A stretch of DNA of 64,000 nt, from positions 434,001-498,000 of the forward strand of contig NZ_JAPWDU010000001.1 in the NCBI RefSeq assembly GCF_027257155.1, written 5' to 3'. Below the pieces are notes generated by a model, which was not told the origin of the DNA, ran no database searches, and worked only from the letters and a program-made list of their open reading frames with translations. Of the stretch, positions 1 to 7,923 are shown piece by piece. The stretch comes from Cerasicoccus sp. TK19100 (GTDB taxonomy: Bacteria; Verrucomicrobiota; Verrucomicrobiia; Opitutales; Cerasicoccaceae). How positions within the stretch are numbered: position 1 is the stretch's first letter; the number at the start of each line of letters is the position of its first letter. Position numbers and translations under genes: made by a program.

Positions 1-69
1 TGCGTCGACTGCGCGATCCGATTGGTCATCTGATCGATAACCAAAGAATTCATATATTGTAGATGCCAT
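1..69 (-). CDS. Start of a probable NotI-family restriction endonuclease (cut by window edge)
   Basis: Only the first 23 codons are inside the window. The ATG at 69 lies one base beyond the stop of the C5 methyltransferase, so the two are almost certainly co-transcribed and translationally coupled. The visible start contains Y-E-F-F-G-Y followed by an acidic/polar stretch. From memory this resembles the amino terminus of NotI-like nucleases, which carry an EFFG-H/Y motif before a Cys-Pro-Phe metal-binding segment. The position next to a DNA methyltransferase supports a restriction partner. The family call rests on a very short stretch and is an inference; another type II nuclease is possible. 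Confidence 0.45.
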   Translation of the reverse strand, partial: MASTIYEFFGYRSDDQSDRAVDA

Positions 70-70
70 C

Positions 71-1294
71 TTAGGCTTGTTTTCTTATTTCGGAAAAACC
101 GCTCAGAATATTTGATAGCGAGCGACCAATGGCATTTGCAAGTAAAGGTGGCACGGCATTCCCAACTTGCTCATATTGCTCTACTCTAGAGCCTAGGAAG
201 GTAAAGGAATCTGGGAACGTTTGTATTCTTGCTGCTTCTCGGACAGTGAAAATCCGATCTTGGTTATAGTGGATATAGGCACCCCAGTGCGGATCGCATT
301 TTGTCAAAATTGTAGATGCAAGGCCATCAGGAGAGACGCGACCATATCTCTTTGTATGATCTGACCTGCGGGCTCTCTGCATACCCTTGGGGAGCAACTC
401 TGTCGGAATATTGGTCCAATTGCCGCCTGGTGGAATGAATTTAAGTCTTTCAAGGTTTACGTTTCCAAGCCGGGCAGACTCATGATTGGTGACTTGTGTC
501 GAGTTTAGACGCATCAATCGCTGAAAGTCGTTTTGCGGTTGCATGCGATATTCCTTAGTCTTGGGACCTGATTCACCATTTTTAAGGACTGGTAAATCAT
601 CCAATGCGTCTTTTACGGAGACGTGTGCTTGCAACTCAATGTTCGTTGGCATCGACACGATATTGCGCCCTTCAAAATTGGAGGTGAAATTTACCCTGAT
701 TGGAGCATTATACAGAGGAGTGGGAAATGCGTCTTCAAGACACTGACTATGGTCTCGTAGGCCGACAATGATAGTCCTCCATCTAGTTTGCGGCACTCCA
801 AAATGAGGTGCATAAAGAATTTTCACATCAGCTTTGTAGCCGCGGTCCGCCAAGCTCGAAAGAATTGATTGAAGTGTTTGACCGCCTTCAAAAGACACCA
901 GCCCCGGAACGTTTTCAATCAGAACTGCACGCGGGAAAAACTCATCAACAAACCTCAAGAATTCTTTGAAAAGGTGATTTCTCTCGTCTTCGGTTGAGCG
1001 AGTAGGCGCATTAATCGAATATCCTTGGCATGGGGGGCCACCTGCAATGAGGGCTAATTCACCTCTTTCAACACCAAGAAGATTACGAACAGATTTTGCA
1101 TCTAGGCTCCTGATGTCGCTGTTATCTACTGTCGTATGTGGATGATTTAGGCGGTAGGTCTCAGCATAACGATTGACTAGCTCATTGGCATATACGCATG
1201 AGAATCCTGCCTGTGTTAATCCCTCGGACAATCCTCCGGCACCAGCGAATAGATCAATCATCTTGAGTTCTTGGGCTGGATTAGCAGGTCTCAT
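71..1294 (-). CDS. DNA (cytosine-5-)-methyltransferase, restriction-modification partner
   Basis: This 407-residue protein has the ordered motifs of a C5 methyltransferase. They are motif I DLFAGAGG (14-21), motif IV GGPPCQ with the catalytic Cys at 89, motif VI ENV (127-129), motif VIII QTRWR (169-173) and motif X GNAVPP (378-383). It should methylate cytosine in a specific duplex site using S-adenosylmethionine. A nuclease gene begins one base after its stop, which makes this the protective half of a type II system. An internal Met12 just before motif I is an alternative start. A terminator at 1430-1475 separates it from the upstream replication genes, so it probably has its own promoter in 1295-1430. 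The target sequence cannot be read from the protein. Confidence 0.93.
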   Translation of the reverse strand: MRPANPAQELKMIDLFAGAGGLSEGLTQAGFSCVYANELVNRYAETYRLNHPHTTVDNSDIRSLDAKSVRNLLGVERGELALIAGGPPCQGYSINAPTRSTEDERNHLFKEFLRFVDEFFPRAVLIENVPGLVSFEGGQTLQSILSSLADRGYKADVKILYAPHFGVPQTRWRTIIVGLRDHSQCLEDAFPTPLYNAPIRVNFTSNFEGRNIVSMPTNIELQAHVSVKDALDDLPVLKNGESGPKTKEYRMQPQNDFQRLMRLNSTQVTNHESARLGNVNLERLKFIPPGGNWTNIPTELLPKGMQRARRSDHTKRYGRVSPDGLASTILTKCDPHWGAYIHYNQDRIFTVREAARIQTFPDSFTFLGSRVEQYEQVGNAVPPLLANAIGRSLSNILSGFSEIRKQA

Positions 1295-1429
1295 GGTTTT
1301 CTAGGCTTAGGATTAGCGGCGTGCAAAGTGAAAGTTAGGCTAGTCTGGCTACTTTGAATCGTCAATAATCGAGCTCAAAGTTTTATAGCGTTATGAGACA
1401 TTGGACAGTTATTGACTATGTAAACAAGG

Positions 1430-1475
1430 AAAAAGGGCGGGTGGTGCGCGCACCCGCGCGCATCCACTCCGCCCT
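1430..1475 (-). terminator. Bulged 18-bp hairpin with U-tract, end of the rep/small-protein transcript
   Basis: Read leftward, the sequence forms a long hairpin. Arms 1434-1440, 1441-1444 and 1445-1451 pair with 1469-1475, 1464-1467 and 1456-1462 respectively. The loop is four bases (1452-1455), with single unpaired bases at 1463 and 1468. The minus-strand transcript then runs into a short U-tract (1430-1434). This is a good intrinsic terminator for the genes at 1493-3035. In rolling-circle elements such a hairpin downstream of rep can also belong to a replication origin, which cannot be excluded. Confidence 0.75.
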
Positions 1476-1492
1476 AAGTTCGCTTGGATTGG

Positions 1493-1813
1493 CTATGCAA
1501 TGACTTGGCCGCGCTTGATGACGGTTCGGCCTTTGCTTGCTTCCATTGCTGATACCTGGACCGTCACCGGCTTGTAGAGGTCAAGCTTGGGGTATTCGGC
1601 TACTTGGTCGTCTTTTAGGCGAACGTCGGTTCGCTCGCGCGGGTCTAGGAATTGATCCCAGATCACGACGCCAGGTTGAGTCCCGATTTCGTGCGAAATG
1701 ATGACCCGCGGGCCGCTCCCGTCTTTCATTTGGATGGCTTTGGCCGTGGAGCTGACGACGACCCCACGGACGAACAGCCCATTTTCAGTGATGTTTACTT
1801 TGTTGTTTTGCAT
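1493..1813 (-). CDS. Small protein, possible single-strand DNA-binding (OB-fold-like) protein of the element
   Basis: The product is 106 residues, rich in beta-branched and basic residues, with no signal peptide or membrane segment. Its start overlaps the 3' end of the rolling-circle rep gene by 19 bases on the same strand, so the two are coupled. A gene of this size and position after an HUH Rep is often a single-strand DNA-binding protein, as in filamentous phages and some plasmids. The spacing of strands and the KGRTVIKRGQ tail are compatible with an OB fold. I cannot identify the family by sequence, so the function is inferred from position only. Confidence 0.6.
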   Translation of the reverse strand: MQNNKVNITENGLFVRGVVVSSTAKAIQMKDGSGPRVIISHEIGTQPGVVIWDQFLDPRERTDVRLKDDQVAEYPKLDLYKPVTVQVSAMEASKGRTVIKRGQVIA

Positions 1814-2604
1814 TTTATGTATGGTTCGAGAGCCATGAAATGTGGCTCACTGGTTATCTTGATTTGCCCTCGGCCTAGGTAGCGGCCTGCCAGAGCAATG
1901 TTAAAAACGATTTCGCCGAGTAGTTGCTGATAGGGCATGGTCAGATCGTAGGTCGCAAAGCAGTCGTTCATGTCGTGGAAAACAACTTTGTGCTCCCATT
2001 TAACTAGACGCTGCTCGATGGTCAGGGCCTCGGGCTGGTCGGCATTGGCTTCCTTACTATCTCTTTTCGACTTCGGCGGATATTGTTTGCGGGGAACGGC
2101 ATAGAAGTCCTTCGACGTCTGGAAAATGCGAATCCGCTCTTTCTTCAACACCCACTCGGGAATGTCTCCGCCCTTGGTGACGTACTTCAGCAGGTAATTA
2201 AAATCCTCGTTGCTGATGCGCTTGACGTTGGTTCGCCCCATTCCCCAAAGATGGTTTAACAGAGCACTAGGCAGGTAACGTTTCGTCAGAAATATGACGT
2301 GGAAGTGTGGCCAGCCGTTCTCGTGGAATTCGACTTTAACGCAGTAAGGCGAATCGAGCTGATAGCGTTTCCCATCCCATTTAACGCCTTTGCGGAGTTT
2401 ATAGAACAGCTTGCGGAGTCGCTTTCGGGCGTAGTCGAATGCACTTTCGGGGCTGGAGAACTCAACTAGATTGATGGTAAAGGTCAGGAACAAAGAGCCT
2501 GAGACGTCAGGCAGGCGTGGCGTTATGTCGGCAATGACTTTGTAAATTCCGCGAGGATGAAACCACGATTTCGGGATGAATTCGGAGAGGGTCCCTGGGA
2601 TCAT
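1795..2604 (-). CDS. Rolling-circle replication initiator (HUH endonuclease)
   Basis: The 269-residue protein has the HUH metal-binding motif (H100-F-H102 in GWPHFHVIF) and a downstream Tyr motif, FNYLLKYVTK, with Tyr137 and Tyr141 as candidate nucleophiles. These are the marks of rolling-circle initiators that nick a replication origin and covalently hold the 5' end. I placed the start at 2604 because its ATG overlaps the TGA of the upstream HTH gene in an ATGA arrangement. A longer frame reaching 2697 would overlap that gene needlessly. It resembles Rep proteins of small single-stranded DNA phages and plasmids more than IS transposases. It lies in an integrase-bearing island, so the element probably has an excised circular, replicating phase. 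Confidence 0.82.
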   Translation of the reverse strand: MIPGTLSEFIPKSWFHPRGIYKVIADITPRLPDVSGSLFLTFTINLVEFSSPESAFDYARKRLRKLFYKLRKGVKWDGKRYQLDSPYCVKVEFHENGWPHFHVIFLTKRYLPSALLNHLWGMGRTNVKRISNEDFNYLLKYVTKGGDIPEWVLKKERIRIFQTSKDFYAVPRKQYPPKSKRDSKEANADQPEALTIEQRLVKWEHKVVFHDMNDCFATYDLTMPYQQLLGEIVFNIALAGRYLGRGQIKITSEPHFMALEPYIKCKTTK

Positions 2605-3035
2605 GACGCAACCTTTCCGGCGTTGGCGGTTACGCTGTCGGGCTGACATACCAGGTCGCCGCCTTGTCCGTCCGTCGAAAGCGACCCTTGGGGGCACGCT
2701 TTCTTTCGCCGTCCGGGGCGGCTGGCTGCCCGGGCTTTCGACACGCCATGGGAGCGCGAACGCGGGCCGTTCAGGTTGTCGAGGATTTCACCGATTTGCC
2801 GAGGCGCGTTTTGGTGCGTAGTCTCGGCGGAGATCGCTTCGGATGTTTCCCGCAGGAACCGCTCAAGCTCCCAGCGTGGATACATGGGACGCCTCGTTGC
2901 CCGCGAGGGGTGGAGGAGTCCGCGTTTGGTCAGGCGATCCACCGTTGCCGGCGATTGCCCGAGGATGTCCGCCGCTTCTTCTCTGGAGTAAGCTAGGCGG
3001 GGAGGGTGGCTTGTAGTGCTTTCTGGCGTTTTCAT
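2601..3035 (-). CDS. Helix-turn-helix (excisionase/MerR-like) DNA-binding protein
   Basis: The protein has 144 residues. Residues about 15-65 read as a winged HTH of the helix_turn_helix_17/AlpA type, with YSREEAADILGQSPATVDRL then a hinge and a wing ending in WELERFL. The remainder is a basic, low-complexity tail rich in Arg, Ser and Gly. Such proteins serve as excisionases or as regulators of the replication operon in integrated elements. The stop overlaps the rep start by four bases, so the two are coupled. Which role it plays is not visible. Confidence 0.75.
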   Translation of the reverse strand: MKTPESTTSHPPRLAYSREEAADILGQSPATVDRLTKRGLLHPSRATRRPMYPRWELERFLRETSEAISAETTHQNAPRQIGEILDNLNGPRSRSHGVSKARAASRPGRRKKACPQGSLSTDGQGGDLVCQPDSVTANAGKVAS

Positions 3036-3078
3036 GATGACGCCAGAATATGCCAGGAAACCTCAAATCAATCAGTTC

Positions 3079-3864
3079 TCAGCGTTCCCTAGCGTGAGTA
3101 TCGTTTCGCCTCTTAGTCCTTGCATAAGAAACACATGTAAAACCGACTCTATTACACAGCAGCCTAAATGATTCATAAGAATGCTTGTGGTACTTTGGCC
3201 CCAAAATAGACTCAAAGACCATGTGCACGGCTTTTACTGAAGGTTGCCTTCTAAGCAGATCACCCATCAAGAGCAGCAGCATATAAACATTAGTTGCATC
3301 TGTCGGTTTCTTGAGCCTGATTTCACCAGTTTCGTCGACAGAGCCAATGACACCATACCCTTCACCATACCCAAGGAATAGCTTTTCCATTTCACTTGGC
3401 TTCTCTTTCTGAACGTACTCTTGAAATTTACCGAAGTCGAACAAACGCTCCCAGTAATCAATCTGCTTTTCGGCCTTTTCTACAATTTCTTCATCTAGCG
3501 TAAACCCACTGCAACCGATCTCCTTAGCAAGCTCATCCAATTCCTCAAACTGCTCCTCCATGGAATCCAGCATGGCCATAGCCTGACGATAAGCGCCCAT
3601 AATGAATGCAGCTGATCTAACATCCCCTTCTGGTTTGAATGAATGAATGTCCTTGAACACTGTTTTTAGAAGCTTTTTCCATATCCTAAGCCTCCATCCT
3701 ACCGGCCTCCTGATATTTTTGGACACATCAAACCGATCAAACTCTTTGGGCCTAAACCCCTTTTGAATAATGACGTATTCCAACTGAAACCGGATAACGC
3801 CAGCCCAATAGCAGTCGAGCCATTCGGCAGGTGAAAATGGTTTTATCTTCGTGGTCTTTGGCAT
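3079..3864 (-). CDS. Hypothetical protein of the mobile island
   Basis: The 261-residue product is charged, helical-looking and soluble, with no recognisable catalytic motif, signal peptide or membrane span. A Glu-rich helix lies around residues 100-150 and a basic tail at the end. The gene lies five bases downstream of the integrase stop on the same strand, so it probably belongs to the integrase transcript. I do not recognise the family. It could be an accessory or defence protein of the element. Confidence 0.7.
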   Translation of the reverse strand: MPKTTKIKPFSPAEWLDCYWAGVIRFQLEYVIIQKGFRPKEFDRFDVSKNIRRPVGWRLRIWKKLLKTVFKDIHSFKPEGDVRSAAFIMGAYRQAMAMLDSMEEQFEELDELAKEIGCSGFTLDEEIVEKAEKQIDYWERLFDFGKFQEYVQKEKPSEMEKLFLGYGEGYGVIGSVDETGEIRLKKPTDATNVYMLLLLMGDLLRRQPSVKAVHMVFESILGPKYHKHSYESFRLLCNRVGFTCVSYARTKRRNDTHARER

Positions 3865-3869
3865 TGAAA

Positions 3870-4940
3870 CTACATACGTTTAGCCATCTCGAACGAATGC
3901 GTATCGCGCAGATGGCCGTAAGTTTTAGCGACAAGTATTCCACCGTCTTTGTGTCCGACCCAAGCCGCAATTGTTTTAAAATCCACTCCTTTTTCAATGG
4001 CGTTACTTACGAAGTAGTGGCGCATACAGTGATGAGTGAAATGGGGAAGCTCGTTTTGGGTGCAAACGGTGATGAGAGCGTTTTTGGCGTCTTTGGCGGG
4101 GACGACCGGCGTTTGCGGGGCCGGTTTACCGTTGGGAGTGTCGGCAGCCTTCCGCTCTAAGAAACCCTTGAGCGTAGGGAAAAGGGGGACGACGCGGGCC
4201 TCGTGGTTCTTGGTGCCGGTTTCCCCTCCTGTGACGACGTAGGAGCCACGCTCCCAATCGATGTCGCCCCACAGGAAGGCATTGGCTTCACCCTTGCGCA
4301 TGCCAGAGTAGGCGAGTAGCTCCACCAGGTCAGCTGCGTTCCAGTAACGAATATCCATCGAGCGCAGTGATTTGATCATGGTCGCGAACTCGGCCTTGCT
4401 GGGGATCAGGATATGATTTTTGCCGAGTCGGCGGCGCTTGGTGACGGTCGCCGGATTCTCGAGGATGACGCCTTCCCGTATGGCGTAGTCGAAAATACTG
4501 ATGAGCGTTTCGCGTTCATTGTTGAAGGTGGACGCGGCAATCTTAGGCGAGCGCTTTTGAACCCAGGCGTCGCAGTCGTTGCGGGTAATGCTCCGAATGG
4601 TATCCTTGCCAAAGTAGCGGTTGAGTTGGTTGATGCTGGTTTCGCGGCGTCGTGTCGAGCTTGGTTTCAAGTGTGCGGTGATCGTTGCGCGCCATTTCTC
4701 GGCAAGCTCTGCAAAAGAGATTTTCGACTTTCCGTCCGTCAGGTCCAGTCGGCTGACATCCTTGCGGAACTGGCCTAAACGACGCTTTGCAAGCTTGAGA
4801 TCTTTGGTCTTCAAAGACCTGCGGATTTGCTTGCCGTTGTTTTTAACAAGAGCATAGTAGCTCCCCGATGTTTCGTGACGATACAGGCATTCAGCAACTT
4901 TTACATACGTGGATTGACTCGATTTCACGGGCTCAGGCAT
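3870..4940 (-). CDS. Tyrosine recombinase / phage-type integrase
   Basis: The 356-residue protein has an N-terminal arm-type domain (about 20-60), a SAM-like core-binding domain (about 75-165) and a catalytic domain. The catalytic set is visible: Arg215 in SGMRKGE, His304-x-x-Arg307 in THHCMRHYF, His330 in GHKDG and nucleophile Tyr341. The length is normal for the family. The gene starts about 90 bases from a tRNA-Arg gene, a classic integration target, and reads into the island. It should integrate and excise the element at or near that tRNA. Confidence 0.92.
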   Translation of the reverse strand: MPEPVKSSQSTYVKVAECLYRHETSGSYYALVKNNGKQIRRSLKTKDLKLAKRRLGQFRKDVSRLDLTDGKSKISFAELAEKWRATITAHLKPSSTRRRETSINQLNRYFGKDTIRSITRNDCDAWVQKRSPKIAASTFNNERETLISIFDYAIREGVILENPATVTKRRRLGKNHILIPSKAEFATMIKSLRSMDIRYWNAADLVELLAYSGMRKGEANAFLWGDIDWERGSYVVTGGETGTKNHEARVVPLFPTLKGFLERKAADTPNGKPAPQTPVVPAKDAKNALITVCTQNELPHFTHHCMRHYFVSNAIEKGVDFKTIAAWVGHKDGGILVAKTYGHLRDTHSFEMAKRM

Positions 4941-5031
4941 GCCTTGAAATCTATAGGGTTACACAATTGGGTGACAAGGGCGAATTTGTCTCGCGAAAAT
5001 ATATTTCTAAGTCTTTACTTATCAGTGATTT

Positions 5032-5107
5032 GGGGGAGTAGCTCAATGGATAGAGCAGCGGTTTTCTAAACCGTTGGTTCCGGGTTCGAGTCCCGGCTTC
5101 CCTGCCA
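5032..5107 (+). tRNA. tRNA-Arg (anticodon UCU)
   Basis: The 76-base gene folds as a complete cloverleaf. The acceptor 5032-5038 pairs with 5097-5103. The D stem is GCTC/GAGC. The anticodon stem 5058-5062 pairs with 5070-5074 around loop TTTCTAA, giving anticodon TCT at 5065-5067. The T stem is CCGGG/CCCGG with loop TTCGAGT. A G discriminator and an encoded CCA (5105-5107) follow. It reads AGA codons. The integrase gene starts just upstream, so the tRNA is the probable attachment site. Confidence 0.95.
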
Positions 5108-5188
5108 CTTTTTGGCTGGGAAAAGGATTCGTCTGCGAGTTCATGGCGCTATATCGAGCCTGGACGAAACACCGCCACAAGATGACTG

Positions 5189-5557
5189 CTAGGGTAAGAG
5201 GCGCTCGATCTTTTTTTGCAACTCATCGAAGTCGATGGGCTTTGTTTGAAATTCGTCGCAGCCGGCTGCTAAGGCGCGTTCGCGGTCGCCACGCATGGCG
5301 TGGGCGGTGATGGCGATGATAGGGATGGCCCGGGTCTCCGGTTTGGCGCGGAGGCGGGAAGCGACGTTCCATCCATTGATCACGGGCAGGCTCATATCGA
5401 GCAGAATCAGATCGGGCTGTAGGGTATGCGCGCGATCCAGCCCGGCTAGGCCATCACTCGCGGTAGCCACGTGGTAACCCCGGCGTTCTAGCCTGCGCCG
5501 GATCATGTCGCAGAGGGTCGGATTGTCCTCCACGACGAGAATTTGGGGCGCGTTCAT
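5189..5557 (-). CDS. Single-domain response regulator (CheY-like receiver)
   Basis: The 122-residue protein is a bare receiver domain. It has the acidic pocket Glu10-Asp11, phospho-acceptor Asp54 in ILLDMSLP, Thr84 in AITA and Lys106 in TKPID. No output domain follows, so it must act by phosphotransfer or protein contact. The start overlaps the stop of the Amt-histidine kinase gene by four bases, so it is almost surely the kinase's partner. The pair would pass ammonium status to an unseen downstream component. Confidence 0.93.
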   Translation of the reverse strand: MNAPQILVVEDNPTLCDMIRRRLERRGYHVATASDGLAGLDRAHTLQPDLILLDMSLPVINGWNVASRLRAKPETRAIPIIAITAHAMRGDRERALAAGCDEFQTKPIDFDELQKKIERLLP

Positions 5558-7743
5558 GTCCGCTGGACGGAGTGTATTTTCAGTTGCTCAGCTGGTATGG
5601 GTTCTTCCGTTGGGCTCAGGTCGGCGGGTAGCGTTATGGTGAATGTCGACCCCACGCCCGGCTCTGAGGCAACCGCAATTTCCCCGCCCATGAGGTGGCA
5701 GAAGCTGCGGGTGATCGCCAAGCCCAGCCCCGTGCCGCCGTATTTGCGGGTGGTGGAGCTGTCGGCCTGGGTGAATGCCTCGAAAATATTTTGCATCTGT
5801 GCCGGCGTCATGCCGATGCCAGTGTCGCTGATTGCAAAAATGATGACCTCTCGCTCGTCTTCGTTGAGCTTGCGCGAAACGACCAGCTTGACCTCGCCCT
5901 TTTCGGTGAACTTTGTGGCGTTGGAGATCACGTTGAGTAGGCATTGCTGAAGCTTTATTTCGTCGGTAACGAGCACACCGAGATCCGCCGTGGCTTTAAC
6001 GGTCAGGGTGTTGCTGTTCTCTCGAATGAGCGGCTTGACGGTTTGCGACAGGCGATTGACCAGGTCGGCGATGTCAACCGGGACCAAGTGGATCTCCAGC
6101 CTCCCGGATTCGATTTTGGAAATGTCGAGCACGCCGTTGATCAGGTGGAGCAGGTGGTTACTGGCGTCAGCAATGGTCTGTAGATCCTCGCCGTAGCCGG
6201 AGATGCCGTTGTCGCGGAGTTCCTCTTGGACGAGCTCGGTGTAGCCGGTGATGATGCCGAGCGGTGTGCGGAGCTCGTGGCTCATATTGGCGAGAAATTC
6301 GTTTTTGACGCGGTTGGCACGCTCGGCGTCGTTGCGGGCATTTTGTGCGGCAACAATTGCTTCTCCGCGGCGCTTGAATTCTTCTTCGACCTGGGCAATG
6401 ACGCGGTTGTATTCGGTGGCAATTTGGCCGACCTCAGTGTGCGGCTCCACATGGACTTGGTGGTCGAAGCTGCCTGCGCGGCGTTGCTGATCCATTTCTG
6501 TAATGAGGTCTACGAGCTCAGTGCTGGCACCGTGCTCGGAGACGTTTAGCCCGGCGTGCTCTTGCTCCGGCGTTACGCGCAGTTTACGCAATGTTTTGAG
6601 CGAAAGAAAAAGCACGCCGGCGATGGAAAGGGTCCACACCAGGCAAACGAGAATGCCCAGTGATTGCGCGCCAAGCTGCTCTATGCGGCTCAGCCCGGTG
6701 CCCCAGGCTTCCGCTTCGCCAAACAAAGCCACGGATAGCGTCCCAAACGCGCCGCAAAATGCGTGGGCGGGCACGGCACCGACGGCGTCGTCGATTTTCA
6801 ATTTTTCAAACCACTGCATCCCCATGAAGCAGATGATGCCGGAGATCAGCCCGACCAGTGCTGCCGAGGGCAGGGAGACGACGTTACAGCAGGCGGTGAT
6901 GCCGACAAGGCCACCGATAATACCATTCATGATGGCCCAGGTCTTAGGCATGCCGTAATAGGCGTAGGCAATGAGCATGGCCGATATGCCACCAAAGCCA
7001 CCCGCGATAATTGTGTTGGCAATAATGCCCGGGACGCGCTCATCAAGGGCCAGGGTGCTGCCGCCGTTAAAGCCAATCCAGCCGAACCACAGAATCAGTG
7101 TGCCGGCCGAAGCGAGGGTTAGATTATGACCCTGGATTTTAGGTTGGTTTTCCTCGAACTGGCCCAGGCGGGGGCCGATAACCAGCACACCGGCAAAGGC
7201 GACCCAGCCGCCTACGGAGTGTACGACGGTTGAGCCAGCAAAGTCGAGGAAACCGACTTTGGCCAACCAGCCAACAGGGCCTTCTTCATTAAACGCCCAC
7301 GCCCAGTGACCAAACACCGGATAAACAATGCCGGAGACGATGAGCGCTACAATCAGGTAGGCGCTGAAGCGAATCCGCTCGGCCACGGCTCCGGATATAA
7401 TGGTGATTGCCGTGCCGCAGAAAACTAACTGAAAAATAAAAAACGCGAGCTCCTTGGGCTGTTGTCCTGGATCGAAGAAAAAATCCGTCAGTCCGACATA
7501 GCCAGAGATAGGGCCGTCGCCAAACATGAGCCCGAAGCCGACGATCCAGAAGACTGCTGCGGAAACGCAAAAATCAGCCATGTTTTTGATGGCGACGTTG
7601 ATGCTGTTCTTAGCGCGCACCAAGCCGGATTCAAGTAGGCAAAAGCCTACCTGCATTGTCATTACCATCGCTGCGGTAAGAAGAATCCAAGCAATATTTA
7701 AGCCGTCAATTTCCATGACTATGTTGTAGTCATTGCGCATCAT
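5554..7743 (-). CDS. Ammonium transporter-histidine kinase fusion (Amt-HK)
   Basis: The protein has 729 residues. Residues about 10-385 form a full Amt/Rh channel with eleven probable helices. The ammonium pore residues are present: Asp168, and the twin histidines His175 (STVVHSVGG) and His327 ([10 protein letters not shown]). A linker with coiled-coil character (about 405-480) joins it to a HisKA domain with His489 in SHELRTP and a HATPase domain ending near 710 with DTGIGM and GTGLGLAI. This layout is known from Amt-kinase sensors, in which the channel part reads ammonium and controls the kinase. Met2 and Met10 are alternative starts. The lone receiver downstream is the likely target. Confidence 0.93.
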   Translation of the reverse strand: MMRNDYNIVMEIDGLNIAWILLTAAMVMTMQVGFCLLESGLVRAKNSINVAIKNMADFCVSAAVFWIVGFGLMFGDGPISGYVGLTDFFFDPGQQPKELAFFIFQLVFCGTAITIISGAVAERIRFSAYLIVALIVSGIVYPVFGHWAWAFNEEGPVGWLAKVGFLDFAGSTVVHSVGGWVAFAGVLVIGPRLGQFEENQPKIQGHNLTLASAGTLILWFGWIGFNGGSTLALDERVPGIIANTIIAGGFGGISAMLIAYAYYGMPKTWAIMNGIIGGLVGITACCNVVSLPSAALVGLISGIICFMGMQWFEKLKIDDAVGAVPAHAFCGAFGTLSVALFGEAEAWGTGLSRIEQLGAQSLGILVCLVWTLSIAGVLFLSLKTLRKLRVTPEQEHAGLNVSEHGASTELVDLITEMDQQRRAGSFDHQVHVEPHTEVGQIATEYNRVIAQVEEEFKRRGEAIVAAQNARNDAERANRVKNEFLANMSHELRTPLGIITGYTELVQEELRDNGISGYGEDLQTIADASNHLLHLINGVLDISKIESGRLEIHLVPVDIADLVNRLSQTVKPLIRENSNTLTVKATADLGVLVTDEIKLQQCLLNVISNATKFTEKGEVKLVVSRKLNEDEREVIIFAISDTGIGMTPAQMQNIFEAFTQADSSTTRKYGGTGLGLAITRSFCHLMGGEIAVASEPGVGSTFTITLPADLSPTEEPIPAEQLKIHSVQRT

Positions 7744-7923
7744 GCAATTATCGAGCCAAGTGTTTGGGTGGTTAAGTGGATAACCCTACATTGTTGAGGT
7801 CGAAAGGTTTTTACAGCTTTTTTACACACATTTTTGGACGGCACATGTTGGTATCGCACAATTTTCTTCATGGGCACCTCAGTCCCGGGATATTCCGGAG
7901 CTTGCCTTGCGTCTTGATTTCCT

